From NCBI GenBank assembly GCA_016927855.1, contig JAFGLV010000039.1:1-64000 (forward strand): a DNA stretch of 64,000 nt, given 5' to 3'. Both the position numbers and the translations under genes were made by a program. The notes beneath the pieces were generated by a model, which saw only the letters and a list, made by a program, of their open reading frames with translations, was not told the DNA's origin and did not search any database. Within the stretch, counting starts at the first letter, position 1. Each line of letters begins with the position of its first letter. Of the stretch, positions 26,544 to 35,324 are shown one piece after another. Origin of the DNA: Sedimentisphaerales bacterium. Its GTDB lineage: Bacteria > Planctomycetota > Phycisphaerae > Sedimentisphaerales > Anaerobacaceae.

Positions 26544-27007
26544 TCAGGCAGCAGTTCCGGCGTGACGATCCATTCAACCTGCCAGCGGTTGTCGTCGGTG
26601 CGGCCAAGGCAGACGATACCGGCTTTCTGGAAGTCGATGACCGCAGGGGTCTCGTACCCGGTCAGCAGCAGCGTCGCCAGCTTGGCAACGAATGGCATGT
26701 GTCCCACGATCATGATGTCCTCGGTAGCGACAGCCAGCTCATCGCGGAGCAGCGCGACGTTGTCCTCCGGTGCCAGCCCTTCGCGCGCCGTCGGTCCCTC
26801 TTCGGTGGGGATCGTCTCGGCATAGATCTCGGCGGTCTGGGCAGCGCGCGGCTTTCCACTGTGCCAGAGCGAGCCGACCCGCAGGCCCAGCGGCGCTACG
26901 AAACGCGCGACCCGGCGTGCTTCCTGTTGGCCTTCTGCGGTCAGATGCCTCTCGGGGTCTTCGGTTTTAAACATTGCTTTGCCGTGTTGGACAAGGTATA
27001 GTCTCAT
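26540..27007 (-). CDS. sixA: phosphohistidine phosphatase SixA
   Basis: 155 aa, the usual SixA length. The histidine-phosphatase motif is YLVQHGKA (RHG family, with Gln in place of Arg), the second part is SGKPRAAQTAEI, and the late catalytic His is in IVGHMPF. SixA removes phosphate from histidine-phosphorylated carriers. It is the first gene of a two-gene operon with a radical SAM protein, divergent from the ECF sigma gene at 27183. Confidence 0.9.
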   Translation of the reverse strand: MRLYLVQHGKAMFKTEDPERHLTAEGQQEARRVARFVAPLGLRVGSLWHSGKPRAAQTAEIYAETIPTEEGPTAREGLAPEDNVALLRDELAVATEDIMIVGHMPFVAKLATLLLTGYETPAVIDFQKAGIVCLGRTDDNRWQVEWIVTPELLPE

Positions 27008-27126
27008 TTCGGTGGTCCTTTAGCTTCTGTCGGGTCTCAAGCCAAGTATACCGCTTCCGGGCAGCCAGGCAATCCTCCTTGCGGACGGTAACCGAAGCGG
27101 CCTGTAGGCTGCCCTGAGGCCTTGTC

Positions 27127-27155
27127 TTGAGCGCAAGGGCCGGTTTTGCTATACT
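27127..27155 (+). promoter_or_regulatory. sigma70-type promoter of the ECF operon
   Basis: TTGAGC (27127-27132), 17-base spacer ending in TGC, TATACT (27150-27155). It is among the best-matching promoters in the window and places the start of transcription about 20 bases before the sigma gene ATG. Confidence 0.7.
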
Positions 27156-27182
27156 GCATCGTGGTCTTGCGGTGCGAGGATC

Positions 27183-27809
27183 ATGCAGAAAAACGCACAG
27201 ACGGTAGAACAGGATCGAGGTTTGGCGCATCTTGATGGAGAAAAGCCCGGCCGCACACCGGAACGTCGGGCGTCCATTCCGGACCAGATTTCCCTGGTGC
27301 GGCGCCTCAGGCACGGCGACCATGCAGCGGCCGAGGAACTCGTTGACAAGTGCTATGAGCGGATTTACCTGTTCATGCGAGCGATGGGCCACGATCGCCA
27401 GACGAGTGAGGATCTGACCCAGGACACGTTCCTGAAGGTCTGGAACCATATCGGCCAGTTGCGGGATGGGAAGGCCCTGAACGGGTGGCTGTTTCGCATC
27501 GCCGGGAACATGTCGCGGCTCTACTGGCGCAGGCACAAGTACGAAAAGCCGGGCTCCTCCGAACTGCCGGAGAGGCCGGAAGGTGTGATCGACGGGTCGC
27601 AGCAGGCGGCCGAAAGGGAGCAATTCGACCACCTGCACCGAGCGGTGGCGCGGCTACCCTGGAAACTGAGGCAGGCCGTGGTACTGCACTACATGGGGCA
27701 ACTGACCATCGCGCAGGCCGCCCAGGCGGCACAAGTGCGCCAGGGAACGCTCAAGAGCCGTCTGAACCGAGCATTGGAGGCCCTCAGGAAGGAATTCGCT
27801 GAAGAGTAG
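27183..27809 (+). CDS. ECF-subfamily RNA polymerase sigma factor
   Basis: 208 aa. Region 2 has YLFMRAMGHDRQTSEDLTQDTFLKVWNHI. Region 4 has LPWKLRQAVVLHYMGQLTIAQAAQAAQVRQGTLKSRLNRAL. Directs core RNA polymerase to a small regulon. The N-terminal 30 residues are an unusual extension (start ATG 27183; no other Met in frame). Followed after 42 bases by a membrane-anchored protein (27852) and then a prepilin-like gene, which may be its anti-sigma factor and target. It lacks the TAGACTAA element found before the other three ECF genes. Confidence 0.9.
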   Translation: MQKNAQTVEQDRGLAHLDGEKPGRTPERRASIPDQISLVRRLRHGDHAAAEELVDKCYERIYLFMRAMGHDRQTSEDLTQDTFLKVWNHIGQLRDGKALNGWLFRIAGNMSRLYWRRHKYEKPGSSELPERPEGVIDGSQQAAEREQFDHLHRAVARLPWKLRQAVVLHYMGQLTIAQAAQAAQVRQGTLKSRLNRALEALRKEFAEE

Positions 27810-27851
27810 GACAAACGCGCAGATGCCCCCCAACTGGGAGGGAACGATGCC

Positions 27852-28397
27852 ATGGCCGATAACAAACAGAGAATCGAAGAATTGCTTGAAGCCTTCGCCG
27901 ACCGGGGAGTTGAGAAGCCTCGTTGGGGTCTGTTGCAGGAGATCAAGAGCCACATCCCCGCCCGGCTGAGCGTGCATCGGCTTGACACGATCAACATTAT
28001 CGTTGACCTGCGCATCAGCCGTCTGGCCGCAGCGGCCGCGATCATCGTGGTCGTGTTCCTGGCAGGCATCTTCTTCGGGGGTCGCGAAGCCGTCAGCGGC
28101 GGCATCTACGAAGACAGCAAGTCCCTGATCAACTACGCCTTGGGCCAAGGCAAGGCCGGCCGAGCCCAGATCCCGGAGGTCTTGGCCGCCTATCGCGACA
28201 GTCTTCTGGCCCAGGGCAAGGAGGTCGTCTACTACGGCGACAAAGCCAAGGTTGACGATCCACATGCCATCCTGATGCACTGGCGGTTGGACGACGACCA
28301 GTACGGCGTGATTTTCGGCGATTTCTCCGCTCAGACCGTCAGTGGCAAGACCCTGATTCGGCTCCAAGCCTACATGATCAGGGAACAGCGTAGGTGA
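27852..28397 (+). CDS. single-pass membrane protein, probable partner of the ECF sigma factor
   Basis: 181 aa. A cytoplasmic N-terminal segment of about 55 residues, one transmembrane helix (about 57-76, ISRLAAAAAIIVVVFLAGIF) and an extracytoplasmic domain of about 100 residues ending QAYMIREQRR. Topology and position match anti-sigma factors, but no zinc-binding HxxxCxxC motif is present, so the role is inferred from context. Its stop overlaps the open frame of the prepilin-like gene. Confidence 0.6.
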   Translation: MADNKQRIEELLEAFADRGVEKPRWGLLQEIKSHIPARLSVHRLDTINIIVDLRISRLAAAAAIIVVVFLAGIFFGGREAVSGGIYEDSKSLINYALGQGKAGRAQIPEVLAAYRDSLLAQGKEVVYYGDKAKVDDPHAILMHWRLDDDQYGVIFGDFSAQTVSGKTLIRLQAYMIREQRR

Positions 28398-28453
28398 CCA
28401 TCTTCAATACCACTCTGACATCATCCCCTCAGGCCCATTGGAAAGGACTTGGC

Positions 28454-29248
28454 ATGCGCCCACGCAGAGCCTTCACCCTTATCGAGCTGCTCGTCGTTAT
28501 CGCCGTCATCGCCGTGCTAATGGCGGTCCTCATGCCGGCGTTGAACCGCGTCAAGAAACAAGCGCGCTCGGTGGCCTGCATGGCGCGGCTCAAGAGCTGG
28601 GGTCTGATGTTCAAGTTCTACACCGACGACTACAACGGCCGATTCAACCCCGGCTGGGACATCGGTGAGACGACGCTCTGGATGAATGCGCTGCGCCCGT
28701 ACTACAGGGACAACTGGGACATGCTGCTGTGTCCCACCGCGGTGCGGATCGACCAGGCCAACCAGGAGGGCACCTTCATGGCGATGACGCGCACCATCCA
28801 GACGCCTGGCGGCGGCACGCACGCGTATCGGTTCAGCTATGGCATCAACAGTTGGACCAACTGCATGACGCAAGACCGCGGCGCACGCCGGAAGGAGTGG
28901 TTCTGGAAGACGACGGAGGTGAAGGGCCAATCCAACATCCCGGTGTTCGCCGATGCGACCTGGCACGACGCGTGGCCGTTGGATACCGACGTTCCGATTG
29001 ATCAACCTTGGGGCTTCGGCGGCGGCGACCAGGGCGCGACAGGCGAAATCAACCACTTCTGTCTCGATCGTCACAACGGCTGGACGAACTTCCTGTTCAT
29101 GGACTGGTCGGTGCGTCACGTGGGACTCAAAGAGCTCTGGACGCTGAAGTGGCACCGCAATTTCAACACGGCCGGCATATACACAACGGCCGGCGGCGTG
29201 CAGGCGACCGCGTGGCCGCAGTGGCTGAGGAAGTACAAGGACTATTGA
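28454..29248 (+). CDS. prepilin-like protein (N-methylation leader, H-x9-DG type)
   Basis: 264 aa. The type IV prepilin leader RRAFTLIELLVVIAVIAVL sits at residues 4-22, cleaved before the Phe. The C-terminal RHNGWTNFLFMDWSVRHVG corresponds to the H-x9-DG motif of the DUF1559-like planctomycete pseudopilins. Processed by prepilin peptidase and probably exported by a type II/IV-like system. ATG 28454 has GAAAGGA 7 bases upstream; GTG 28394 is a less likely earlier start. Third gene of the ECF operon. Confidence 0.85.
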   Translation: MRPRRAFTLIELLVVIAVIAVLMAVLMPALNRVKKQARSVACMARLKSWGLMFKFYTDDYNGRFNPGWDIGETTLWMNALRPYYRDNWDMLLCPTAVRIDQANQEGTFMAMTRTIQTPGGGTHAYRFSYGINSWTNCMTQDRGARRKEWFWKTTEVKGQSNIPVFADATWHDAWPLDTDVPIDQPWGFGGGDQGATGEINHFCLDRHNGWTNFLFMDWSVRHVGLKELWTLKWHRNFNTAGIYTTAGGVQATAWPQWLRKYKDY

Positions 29249-29308
29249 ACCGCTCGGTTGGGCTGTCGTCCCGTGCGGCCCGCTCGTATCCCACAAACGT
29301 GACCGCGG

Positions 29309-29887
29309 TCAGTAAATGATCGCGGTGGTCTCTTCGATCTTCCGCAAGACCTCGTTCGCATCCGACGGGTTCGAGACATAGGCGTCGAACCCTTTCTGCA
29401 TCAACGCCGTCATCTCCTGGGGACTGAGGTGATTGCCCAGCGCGATGACCTTCGTAGCGCCGTGCTCTTCGCTGGTGCGGAGACTCTGGCAGATGCTGTG
29501 TGCGTCGATGCCATGCGCCATCAGGTTGATCAGAACCACATGAGGCGAGAATCTCTGGACCGCCGCTCCGGTCTCGAAGCTGCTGCGGGCCGTCTGAACT
29601 TCGTAGGTGCCCCGCGTGACCAGACAGTCGGCCAGCGCACCGGTGCCGTTGGATTCGTGGTCGACAATCAGAACCCGGATCTTCCCGACCGGCAGCGCCT
29701 CTGTCGGCATGTTGTTGGCCTTCATGAAGCGGGCCAGCTCGTTGAGCGGAATGCGCCGGTCTTTGCTGCCGGGAATGCGGTAGCCTTTGAGCTGGCCGGA
29801 GTCGAACCATTTAGAAACCGTCCGCGGCGCTACGTTGCAGATGCGAGCCACGTCTCCGGTTGTCAGCACGTTCTTGCCTTTTGCCAT
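29309..29887 (-). CDS. excisionase-type HTH fused to a degenerate receiver domain
   Basis: 192 aa. Residues 1-50 form a MerR/excisionase-like helix-turn-helix (LTTGDVARICNVAPRTVSKWFDSGQLKGYRIP). Residues 65-185 form a CheY-like receiver. The usual phosphoacceptor Asp at the end of beta-3 is Asn (VVLINLMAHG) and the conserved Lys near the end is Asn (VSNPSD), so phosphorylation is unlikely. Probably a DNA-binding regulator controlled by something other than a histidine kinase. The start is MAKGKN at 29887 behind AGGAA. Divergent from the DegT gene. Confidence 0.8.
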   Translation of the reverse strand: MAKGKNVLTTGDVARICNVAPRTVSKWFDSGQLKGYRIPGSKDRRIPLNELARFMKANNMPTEALPVGKIRVLIVDHESNGTGALADCLVTRGTYEVQTARSSFETGAAVQRFSPHVVLINLMAHGIDAHSICQSLRTSEEHGATKVIALGNHLSPQEMTALMQKGFDAYVSNPSDANEVLRKIEETTAIIY

Positions 29888-30053
29888 CGCTGGATTCCTG
29901 TATCTGTGAATTCTGACGTATTTCTTTTCGGCCCACAAGCTGGTCGTATTTAGCCCTCATGTGAGAATTCCACGATTGGGAAACCTCTACCGAGGGTTTT
30001 GAAACCGGCAGGTCCTATAAAGCAGCGGTCTCGGCCCAGGTCTGGAAATGTGT

Positions 30054-30081
30054 TTGAACTGACCGTGGCGCGGTTTAGAAT
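30054..30081 (+). promoter_or_regulatory. sigma70-type promoter of the DegT gene
   Basis: TTGAAC (30054-30059), 16-base spacer, TAGAAT (30076-30081), about 40 bases ahead of ATG 30125, which is preceded by AGGAG. Confidence 0.55.
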
Positions 30082-30124
30082 GCGCCGGTCGTCAGTGACT
30101 TTTGCCTGGATTCAGGAGACCGAA

Positions 30125-31243
30125 ATGCACATTCATTTGTGCCGGCCCGACATCACCGAGAAAGAGATCGAAGCTGTCACGGAGGTGCTTCGCAGTCCCG
30201 ACCTGTCGTTGGGTCCGAGGCTCGGTCAGTTCGAGCGGGCGTTCGCGCGCTACCTGGGCCGCGAGCGGGCCGTGGCGGTCAGTAGTGGCACGAGCGGCTT
30301 GTTCCTGAGTCTGCTGGCGTTGGGAATCGGTGAAGGTGACGAGGTGATTACCACGCCTTTCACGTTCATCGCGTCCGCCACGTCGATCATGATGACCGGC
30401 GCCAGGCCTGTCTTCGTCGACATCGATCCCGTCAGTCTGAACCTCGACCCGCTGTGTATGGAAGAGGCCATGACGGAGCGAACGAAGGCGGTTCTCCCGG
30501 TCGAGGTATTCGGTAACCCCGCCGGGTTCGATCGCATCTGCGAGATTGCCCAGCAGCGTAACCTCCCGGTGTTGGAGGATAGCTGCGAAGCGTTGGGCTC
30601 GGCACTGCACGGCCGGAAGGCGGGAACGTTCGGCAGAGCATCCGTCTTCGGCTTCTATCCGAACAAGCAGATCACGACGGGCGAAGGCGGTATGATCGTC
30701 ACCGACGACGACGCACTGGCCGATCTTTGTGTCTCTCTGCGCAATCAAGGTCGGGGAGCGTCGGGCGGCTGGCTCGCCCACGAACGGCTGGGCTACAATT
30801 TCCGTCTTAGTGACATCAATTGCGCGCTCGGTCTGGTTCAACTCTCACGGCTGACCGAGATGAAGGCAAAACGCCGCCGAGTGGCCGGGTGGTACCAGGA
30901 ACTGCTGGCGGACGACGACCGGCTCGTGGTTCCCGTCGAGCAGCCTGGGTGCGAGGTGAGCTGGTTTGTCTTTGTCGTTCGGCTGGCCGACCGGTTCGGC
31001 GTCGAACAACGTGACACCCTGTTGGAGCGGATGAATCGCCAGGGTATCCAGGTAAGCAACTACTTTCCCCCAGCCCACCTTCAGCCCTTCCTGGCCGAAC
31101 GCTTTGGGCATCGCCAAGGCCATTTCCCGCGGGCGGAAGCCGCCAGCGAGCGGACCCTGGCCTTGCCGTTTCACACGCACTTGACCCAGGACGAGGTCGC
31201 GATCGTCTGCGGCGTCCTGAAGGGGCTGCTCGATGCTGGCTAA
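30125..31243 (+). CDS. DegT/DnrJ/EryC1/StrS sugar aminotransferase
   Basis: 372 aa PLP-dependent aminotransferase acting on nucleotide-activated keto-sugars. Visible motifs: SSGTSGLFLSLLALGIGEGDEVITTP (read in parts) for the cofactor phosphate loop, EDSCEALGS with the pyridine-N aspartate, and GFYPNKQITTGEGGM with the PLP lysine. The C-terminus is complete (YFPPAHLQPF). The start MHIHLCRPDI at 30125 is supported by AGGAG; the open frame upstream has no such support. It is not next to obvious sugar-nucleotide genes, so the glycan it serves is unknown. Confidence 0.92.
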   Translation: MHIHLCRPDITEKEIEAVTEVLRSPDLSLGPRLGQFERAFARYLGRERAVAVSSGTSGLFLSLLALGIGEGDEVITTPFTFIASATSIMMTGARPVFVDIDPVSLNLDPLCMEEAMTERTKAVLPVEVFGNPAGFDRICEIAQQRNLPVLEDSCEALGSALHGRKAGTFGRASVFGFYPNKQITTGEGGMIVTDDDALADLCVSLRNQGRGASGGWLAHERLGYNFRLSDINCALGLVQLSRLTEMKAKRRRVAGWYQELLADDDRLVVPVEQPGCEVSWFVFVVRLADRFGVEQRDTLLERMNRQGIQVSNYFPPAHLQPFLAERFGHRQGHFPRAEAASERTLALPFHTHLTQDEVAIVCGVLKGLLDAG

Positions 31244-31410
31244 CCTAAGATCGGACCTTCCAGGCCAATCGGCGATTCCCCCGGGCTATTCTCCCTCTCG
31301 GCGTTTGCATTTCGGGCGTTTCTTCGTAATTATTTAGGTGAGGCATGTGAAAAGAAGCGGCTGGAGTTGGCCGGTCAAGTCCTGCGACGGAAGGGGGGAA
31401 AATCCCGAGC

Positions 31411-31683
31411 ATGGGTTGGAGAACGAAGTTCGTCTTCCTGCTGATCGTGTATGCGGCCGGTTTTGCCACGGCGATCTACTGCCTCGCACCGGCGCCCGAC
31501 CAGACATCGGGACGGTCCGGCGACAGGCTTCTGGCCGACAAGAGCCTCAGTTCACAGGAGTTCGCCCAGTCTGTCAATTCCGGCATGCACAAGGCCATCG
31601 ATTTCAGTAAGGAAGCGGCCACGCGCGCGGCCAAAATGATCCGCGAAAAGATCGATGAGGCCCAGTCCAAGATAGAGCGGTAG
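31411..31683 (+). CDS. small exported or single-pass protein, unknown
   Basis: 90 aa. One N-terminal hydrophobic helix (residues 7-25, FVFLLIVYAAGFATAIYCLA) followed by a charged, Ala-rich helical region with coiled-coil character (AATRAAKMIREKIDEAQSKIE). Possibly anchored in the membrane with a periplasmic coil. I recognise no family. It lies downstream of the DegT gene and ahead of two hairpins. Confidence 0.5.
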   Translation: MGWRTKFVFLLIVYAAGFATAIYCLAPAPDQTSGRSGDRLLADKSLSSQEFAQSVNSGMHKAIDFSKEAATRAAKMIREKIDEAQSKIER

Positions 31684-31721
31684 ACCCACACTGCTCTAGA
31701 CTCGCCGAGGGGGCTACAGGT

Positions 31722-31750
31722 GACTCCGGTGGGGGGGCCTGTCCGGAGTC
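31722..31750. terminator. hairpin, possible terminator
   Basis: GACTCCGG (31722-31729) and CCGGAGTC (31743-31750) form a perfect 8-bp stem with a G-rich loop. There is no T run, so a rho-independent role is uncertain. Confidence 0.4.
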
Positions 31751-31781
31751 TTGCAACAGGGCCTATTGCCCGCAAGCAGCG

Positions 31782-31814
31782 GTAGGCCGCGGTTCGGGAA
31801 GACCCGCGGCCTAC
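31782..31814. repeat. long perfect hairpin with GTAG/CTAC ends
   Basis: GTAGGCCGCGG (31782-31792) pairs with CCGCGGCCTAC (31804-31814), an uninterrupted 11-bp stem with an 11-base loop. It lies between the small protein gene and the convergent S41 peptidase gene and shares the GTAG...CTAC borders of the other palindromes in the window. Confidence 0.6.
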
Positions 31815-31874
31815 GCTGTGTCCAGGCGAACGAATCTCCAGTTGGCCGGTGGAGTCGGATTTGGCTGCAAGCGG

Positions 31875-33632
31875 TCAGTTCCTCTGCGCGTGGAGCCACT
31901 CCACCGCTTTCTCAAGCACGATGTCACGTCCTGACGCGACGTCTTGTCGGGTGGGTCCGATCTCGATATCCGGGATGCAGCCGATACCCACAAACTCGCG
32001 CCCGTCCGGGTAGGTGTCGCGCTTGGTGCAGATGCGCGCTTCACCACCGCCCGGTAGCTCAATGACGAGCGGTTGACCGGTGGAGCCGTTTGTCTTCTGC
32101 CCGATGACGTGACCGCGCCGGCTCGTCTGAAATGCCACGACGAAGTCCTCCGCCGCGCTGGCCGTGTCGGGTCCCGCCAAGACAACGACGGGACCGCTAT
32201 AGTGCATGGTCTCGTGAGGCCTGATCGTGCCGTGATCTCCCTCCTGCCATTGCTCCTCCCGCCCCCAGGCCTTGTGCGCGGCGACGTGTCTGGGACTGCG
32301 CCAGTGCGATGCCGGGACGTCTTTGTCGATCAGCCGGCTCAGAATGGCGTACCCGTGACTGCTGCTGCCTCCTCCGTTGCGTCTGACATCCAGGATCAAG
32401 CCCTGTGCCGCCATCACACACTCATAGGCCGCGTCGAAGTCCTTGACGACCTGGTCCGAGCCGAAGCTGTTCAGATTCACGTAGACGACGTCCCCCGTCA
32501 AAGTCCTGCACGCGAACTCATTGGATTGTCGGGGGTAAGGATAGCGAGCGCAGGTCAGTGTCACCTCGTCTCGGGAACCATCCAATCGGGTGATTCCCAG
32601 CCGCACCATTGAACCGTTTTCACCTTTGAGAAGTCTGGGATAGGCCTGTCGGTCCAAACCTTGGTGCGTCGATGCAGAGATGTATGGGTAGATGTCTGCA
32701 GACAGGATTTCTGGCACAGGACGTCCGTCCACATGTGTCACGATATCGCCGATCCGAACGTCGGCCGTGCGCAGTTGAGCCTGGAGACGGTGCTCTGGGA
32801 TGCCTTCGATAGGGCACACTTGCACGACGACCGCCTGGTTCTGGACCGCCTCAACGCGAATCGGCAACTCGTAAGACGGTTCGTCCGATGGTCCCCAGAC
32901 ACCGGTGTGGCCGTCCCTGAGCAGTGCGATGCACCGCTGTAGCACCTTGTAGTAGGCGACGTCTGCCTTGGCCGCCTGGACTTGGGGAATGTACTCGATC
33001 AGAATCCGGTCCCAATCGACCTCGGGCACTTGGTCGAAGAACGCGAAGTTGTATCTCACTTCGCTCCAGAGGCGCGCAAAGCCCGCCAGACGCTCGGTCT
33101 CGGACAACTCGATAGCGGGGACGAAACGCCGGTCGCCGAACGACTTGCTGAAGCGCAGTCCTTGAGCCGTCCACGTTCGATAGCGCTCGTGAATGAACTC
33201 GATGTCGTCGGAGGCGCGGAATTGGACTTGGATGTGATCCCCGACGACCCGCCATCGGGTGATTGCGACGCAGTCAGTATCTCCGGCCTGTCGCATAGCG
33301 CCGTCGGAACTGACACGGCTGCCACCGCCGGAGGTGGCGCCGGTCTCGAACCAGGCATCGCACCGAATGACCGGCTCGGTCGTGCCGGTGATCGTGGTGT
33401 CGTAGTAGTAGTAGACGATGAACCTGGCGATCGCATGCACGTTGGGCGCGCACTTCAACTCCAGAGCCTGGCCTTTCTTCAGTTCGATCGCGATGTCCTG
33501 ATTGAAGACACATTCCTGCGTGCGCACCACGTGGACCTGGGCCTCCGCCACCAGGTCGTCCCACCAGTCCGCATGTGCCGTCGCGTGAAACAGAAAGCAT
33601 AGGAGTACCGGCATCCACTTCGCGTCTTTCAT
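31875..33632 (-). CDS. secreted S41-family peptidase
   Basis: 585 aa with a signal peptide (ending near ATAHA), a beta-rich N-terminal domain, a PDZ-like region (RIGDIVTHVDGRPVPEIL) and the S41 catalytic core: VRRNGGGSSSHG, then the nucleophile Ser at about 492 in DTASAAEDF. In CtpA-type enzymes a Lys follows in FGKG; here the equivalent reads NGSTG, as in tricorn/IRBP-like S41 proteins. Extracytoplasmic. It starts 27 bases after the end of the sigma-partner gene at 33660, so it is probably the third gene of that ECF operon. Confidence 0.85.
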   Translation of the reverse strand: MKDAKWMPVLLCFLFHATAHADWWDDLVAEAQVHVVRTQECVFNQDIAIELKKGQALELKCAPNVHAIARFIVYYYYDTTITGTTEPVIRCDAWFETGATSGGGSRVSSDGAMRQAGDTDCVAITRWRVVGDHIQVQFRASDDIEFIHERYRTWTAQGLRFSKSFGDRRFVPAIELSETERLAGFARLWSEVRYNFAFFDQVPEVDWDRILIEYIPQVQAAKADVAYYKVLQRCIALLRDGHTGVWGPSDEPSYELPIRVEAVQNQAVVVQVCPIEGIPEHRLQAQLRTADVRIGDIVTHVDGRPVPEILSADIYPYISASTHQGLDRQAYPRLLKGENGSMVRLGITRLDGSRDEVTLTCARYPYPRQSNEFACRTLTGDVVYVNLNSFGSDQVVKDFDAAYECVMAAQGLILDVRRNGGGSSSHGYAILSRLIDKDVPASHWRSPRHVAAHKAWGREEQWQEGDHGTIRPHETMHYSGPVVVLAGPDTASAAEDFVVAFQTSRRGHVIGQKTNGSTGQPLVIELPGGGEARICTKRDTYPDGREFVGIGCIPDIEIGPTRQDVASGRDIVLEKAVEWLHAQRN

Positions 33633-33659
33633 CGCGATCTCCTTCGTGTCTCTGGCAGA

Positions 33660-35324
33660 CTATCGAACGATTACGCCCGCAGCCCAAGTCCGGATATGCG
33701 GGTAGAGGTCGGGAATCGACTCGCCGGGCGCTCGCTTGAGATAGAGTCGCAGCAGTTGTTCGGAGAACTCGTGGAAGCGAACGAACCTCCGAGAGTCGAC
33801 CATCTGGCTGACGACGCGTGTGTGTATCTGCTCGAACGTCTCCGGGATCTCGGCCAGCACGCGTCCTTGGTTCTGCTCGACGTAGTCGGCCGAGTAGTCC
33901 GCGCCGGAGTAGGACAAGAGCACATCGACGGTGTTGTTGACGGGTTCCTTAGGCAGGTGCCTCTGCCAATCATAGATGCCGTGGCCCTCGATCCGCTCGC
34001 GTGCCCGAAAGGGCTTGGAGCAGTCATGAACGGCCATATCCGCCGGCACGATCAGGATGAAGGTTTCTATCCCTTCCGCTCCGTAGAAATTGGACAATCG
34101 CAAGGCATGCAGTGAACCTTGGGTCGCCTCCGGCAGTTGCCTGGGAGTGCCCAACCAGTAGATTCCGTATCGTCGCTGGCCGGGCGGCAAGGGCCGGTCG
34201 AGCTTCCAGAACAGGCGGAACGCGCCCGGCGCGAATTGCCTGTGTTGGATCAGACGGATTTGCTGTTTTTCACCGGTGGTGGCGTCGAAGACGGTCACGT
34301 TGGGAATGTCGAAGTTGCTGACGCTCACTTCGCCGGCCCACGGCTCGTTCGAGTCATTGTCGATTTCGATGAAACCGCCGGTACGCAGGTTGAATTCATC
34401 GTCCACGAGATAGATCTGGGTATTGGCTCGTAGCCTGCCTTGGACGGCTTGCTCGCGCGCTTCGGCATGCAGCGCACCGCAACGGCGCATCACGCTTGCC
34501 GGCAGTCTTTGGAGAGGGTCGTTCAGTGTGTCCACCGTGACGGCGGCACCGACGGGAATCGTGAAGTCGAAGAGGCCATCGCGAGGCACCTCGTCATAAG
34601 TGATCTTCGTGGCGTGCTTGAGCATCTCGTACGAGCCAGGCTTCTTGCCTCTAACCGTTGTGATGCTGATCGGTAGTCGGGTCCGGGCGTCGATTAGAGA
34701 GCGAATGTCCAGCGCCGGCGATGTCATCCTCAACTCGATGAACTGCTGCTTCGTGGCAGGGTCGGTGACCTCGACGGACGTGATCCGGCCGTCCAGACGC
34801 TGGGCCAATTGCTCCATGCCCGCGAAGAATTCGGTCAGGCGAAAGACCGACGCGGCGCTGGGGCCGTCCTGGATGCGAACCGTATTCGTCTTCTGATCGC
34901 ACGTGAAAGTGTTGCGCGGTGTCGATACCACGATCCGACCGTCGTCAAAGTGATCGACACGCCAACGATCCATTAGGCCTGTGTTAGGATCGACGCTTCC
35001 CCATATTTCAACCTGCCTATCGCTCCAGTCTCTGCCAAGAATGTGCACGATCCGTGCCTTCTCGATGGCGGCGACGGTTTGTCCGATCGCGTAAGTCGGT
35101 GCGGTCAGGCGAGCGAGCAGGAACAGTGCCGACAGCGCGACCAAGATGAGAGCTGCCGCCGCAAGTCTGGCGCGTCGGAGGTCCGGCCTGTTCGCTGCCA
35201 GACGAGCCCGTTTGTAGTCTGAGTGCGCCGCGACCAGATCGGAAAGCGTCTTCTCACGCACCGCACTACGCGGTTGGACGTTCAGTTCCCGGATGGATTG
35301 TTCTATTTCCTCTGGAGGTGTCAT
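33660..35324 (-). CDS. membrane-anchored LolA/RseB-like partner of ECF sigma (paralogue 1)
   Basis: 554 aa. A cytoplasmic N-terminus of about 55 residues, a transmembrane helix (about 57-77) and an extracytoplasmic LolA/RseB-like domain opening with TYAIGQTVAAIEKARIVHI and EIWGSVD, later TRLPISITT and ITYDEVPRDGLFDF. These features recur in the proteins at 36034 and 47041. A distinct C-terminal domain (about 260-554) is unlike them. ATG 35324 overlaps the sigma stop (ATGA); the long upstream frame is rejected because it crosses the sigma gene. Probable membrane anti-sigma factor (inference from coupling and topology). Confidence 0.65.
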   Translation of the reverse strand: MTPPEEIEQSIRELNVQPRSAVREKTLSDLVAAHSDYKRARLAANRPDLRRARLAAAALILVALSALFLLARLTAPTYAIGQTVAAIEKARIVHILGRDWSDRQVEIWGSVDPNTGLMDRWRVDHFDDGRIVVSTPRNTFTCDQKTNTVRIQDGPSAASVFRLTEFFAGMEQLAQRLDGRITSVEVTDPATKQQFIELRMTSPALDIRSLIDARTRLPISITTVRGKKPGSYEMLKHATKITYDEVPRDGLFDFTIPVGAAVTVDTLNDPLQRLPASVMRRCGALHAEAREQAVQGRLRANTQIYLVDDEFNLRTGGFIEIDNDSNEPWAGEVSVSNFDIPNVTVFDATTGEKQQIRLIQHRQFAPGAFRLFWKLDRPLPPGQRRYGIYWLGTPRQLPEATQGSLHALRLSNFYGAEGIETFILIVPADMAVHDCSKPFRARERIEGHGIYDWQRHLPKEPVNNTVDVLLSYSGADYSADYVEQNQGRVLAEIPETFEQIHTRVVSQMVDSRRFVRFHEFSEQLLRLYLKRAPGESIPDLYPHIRTWAAGVIVR

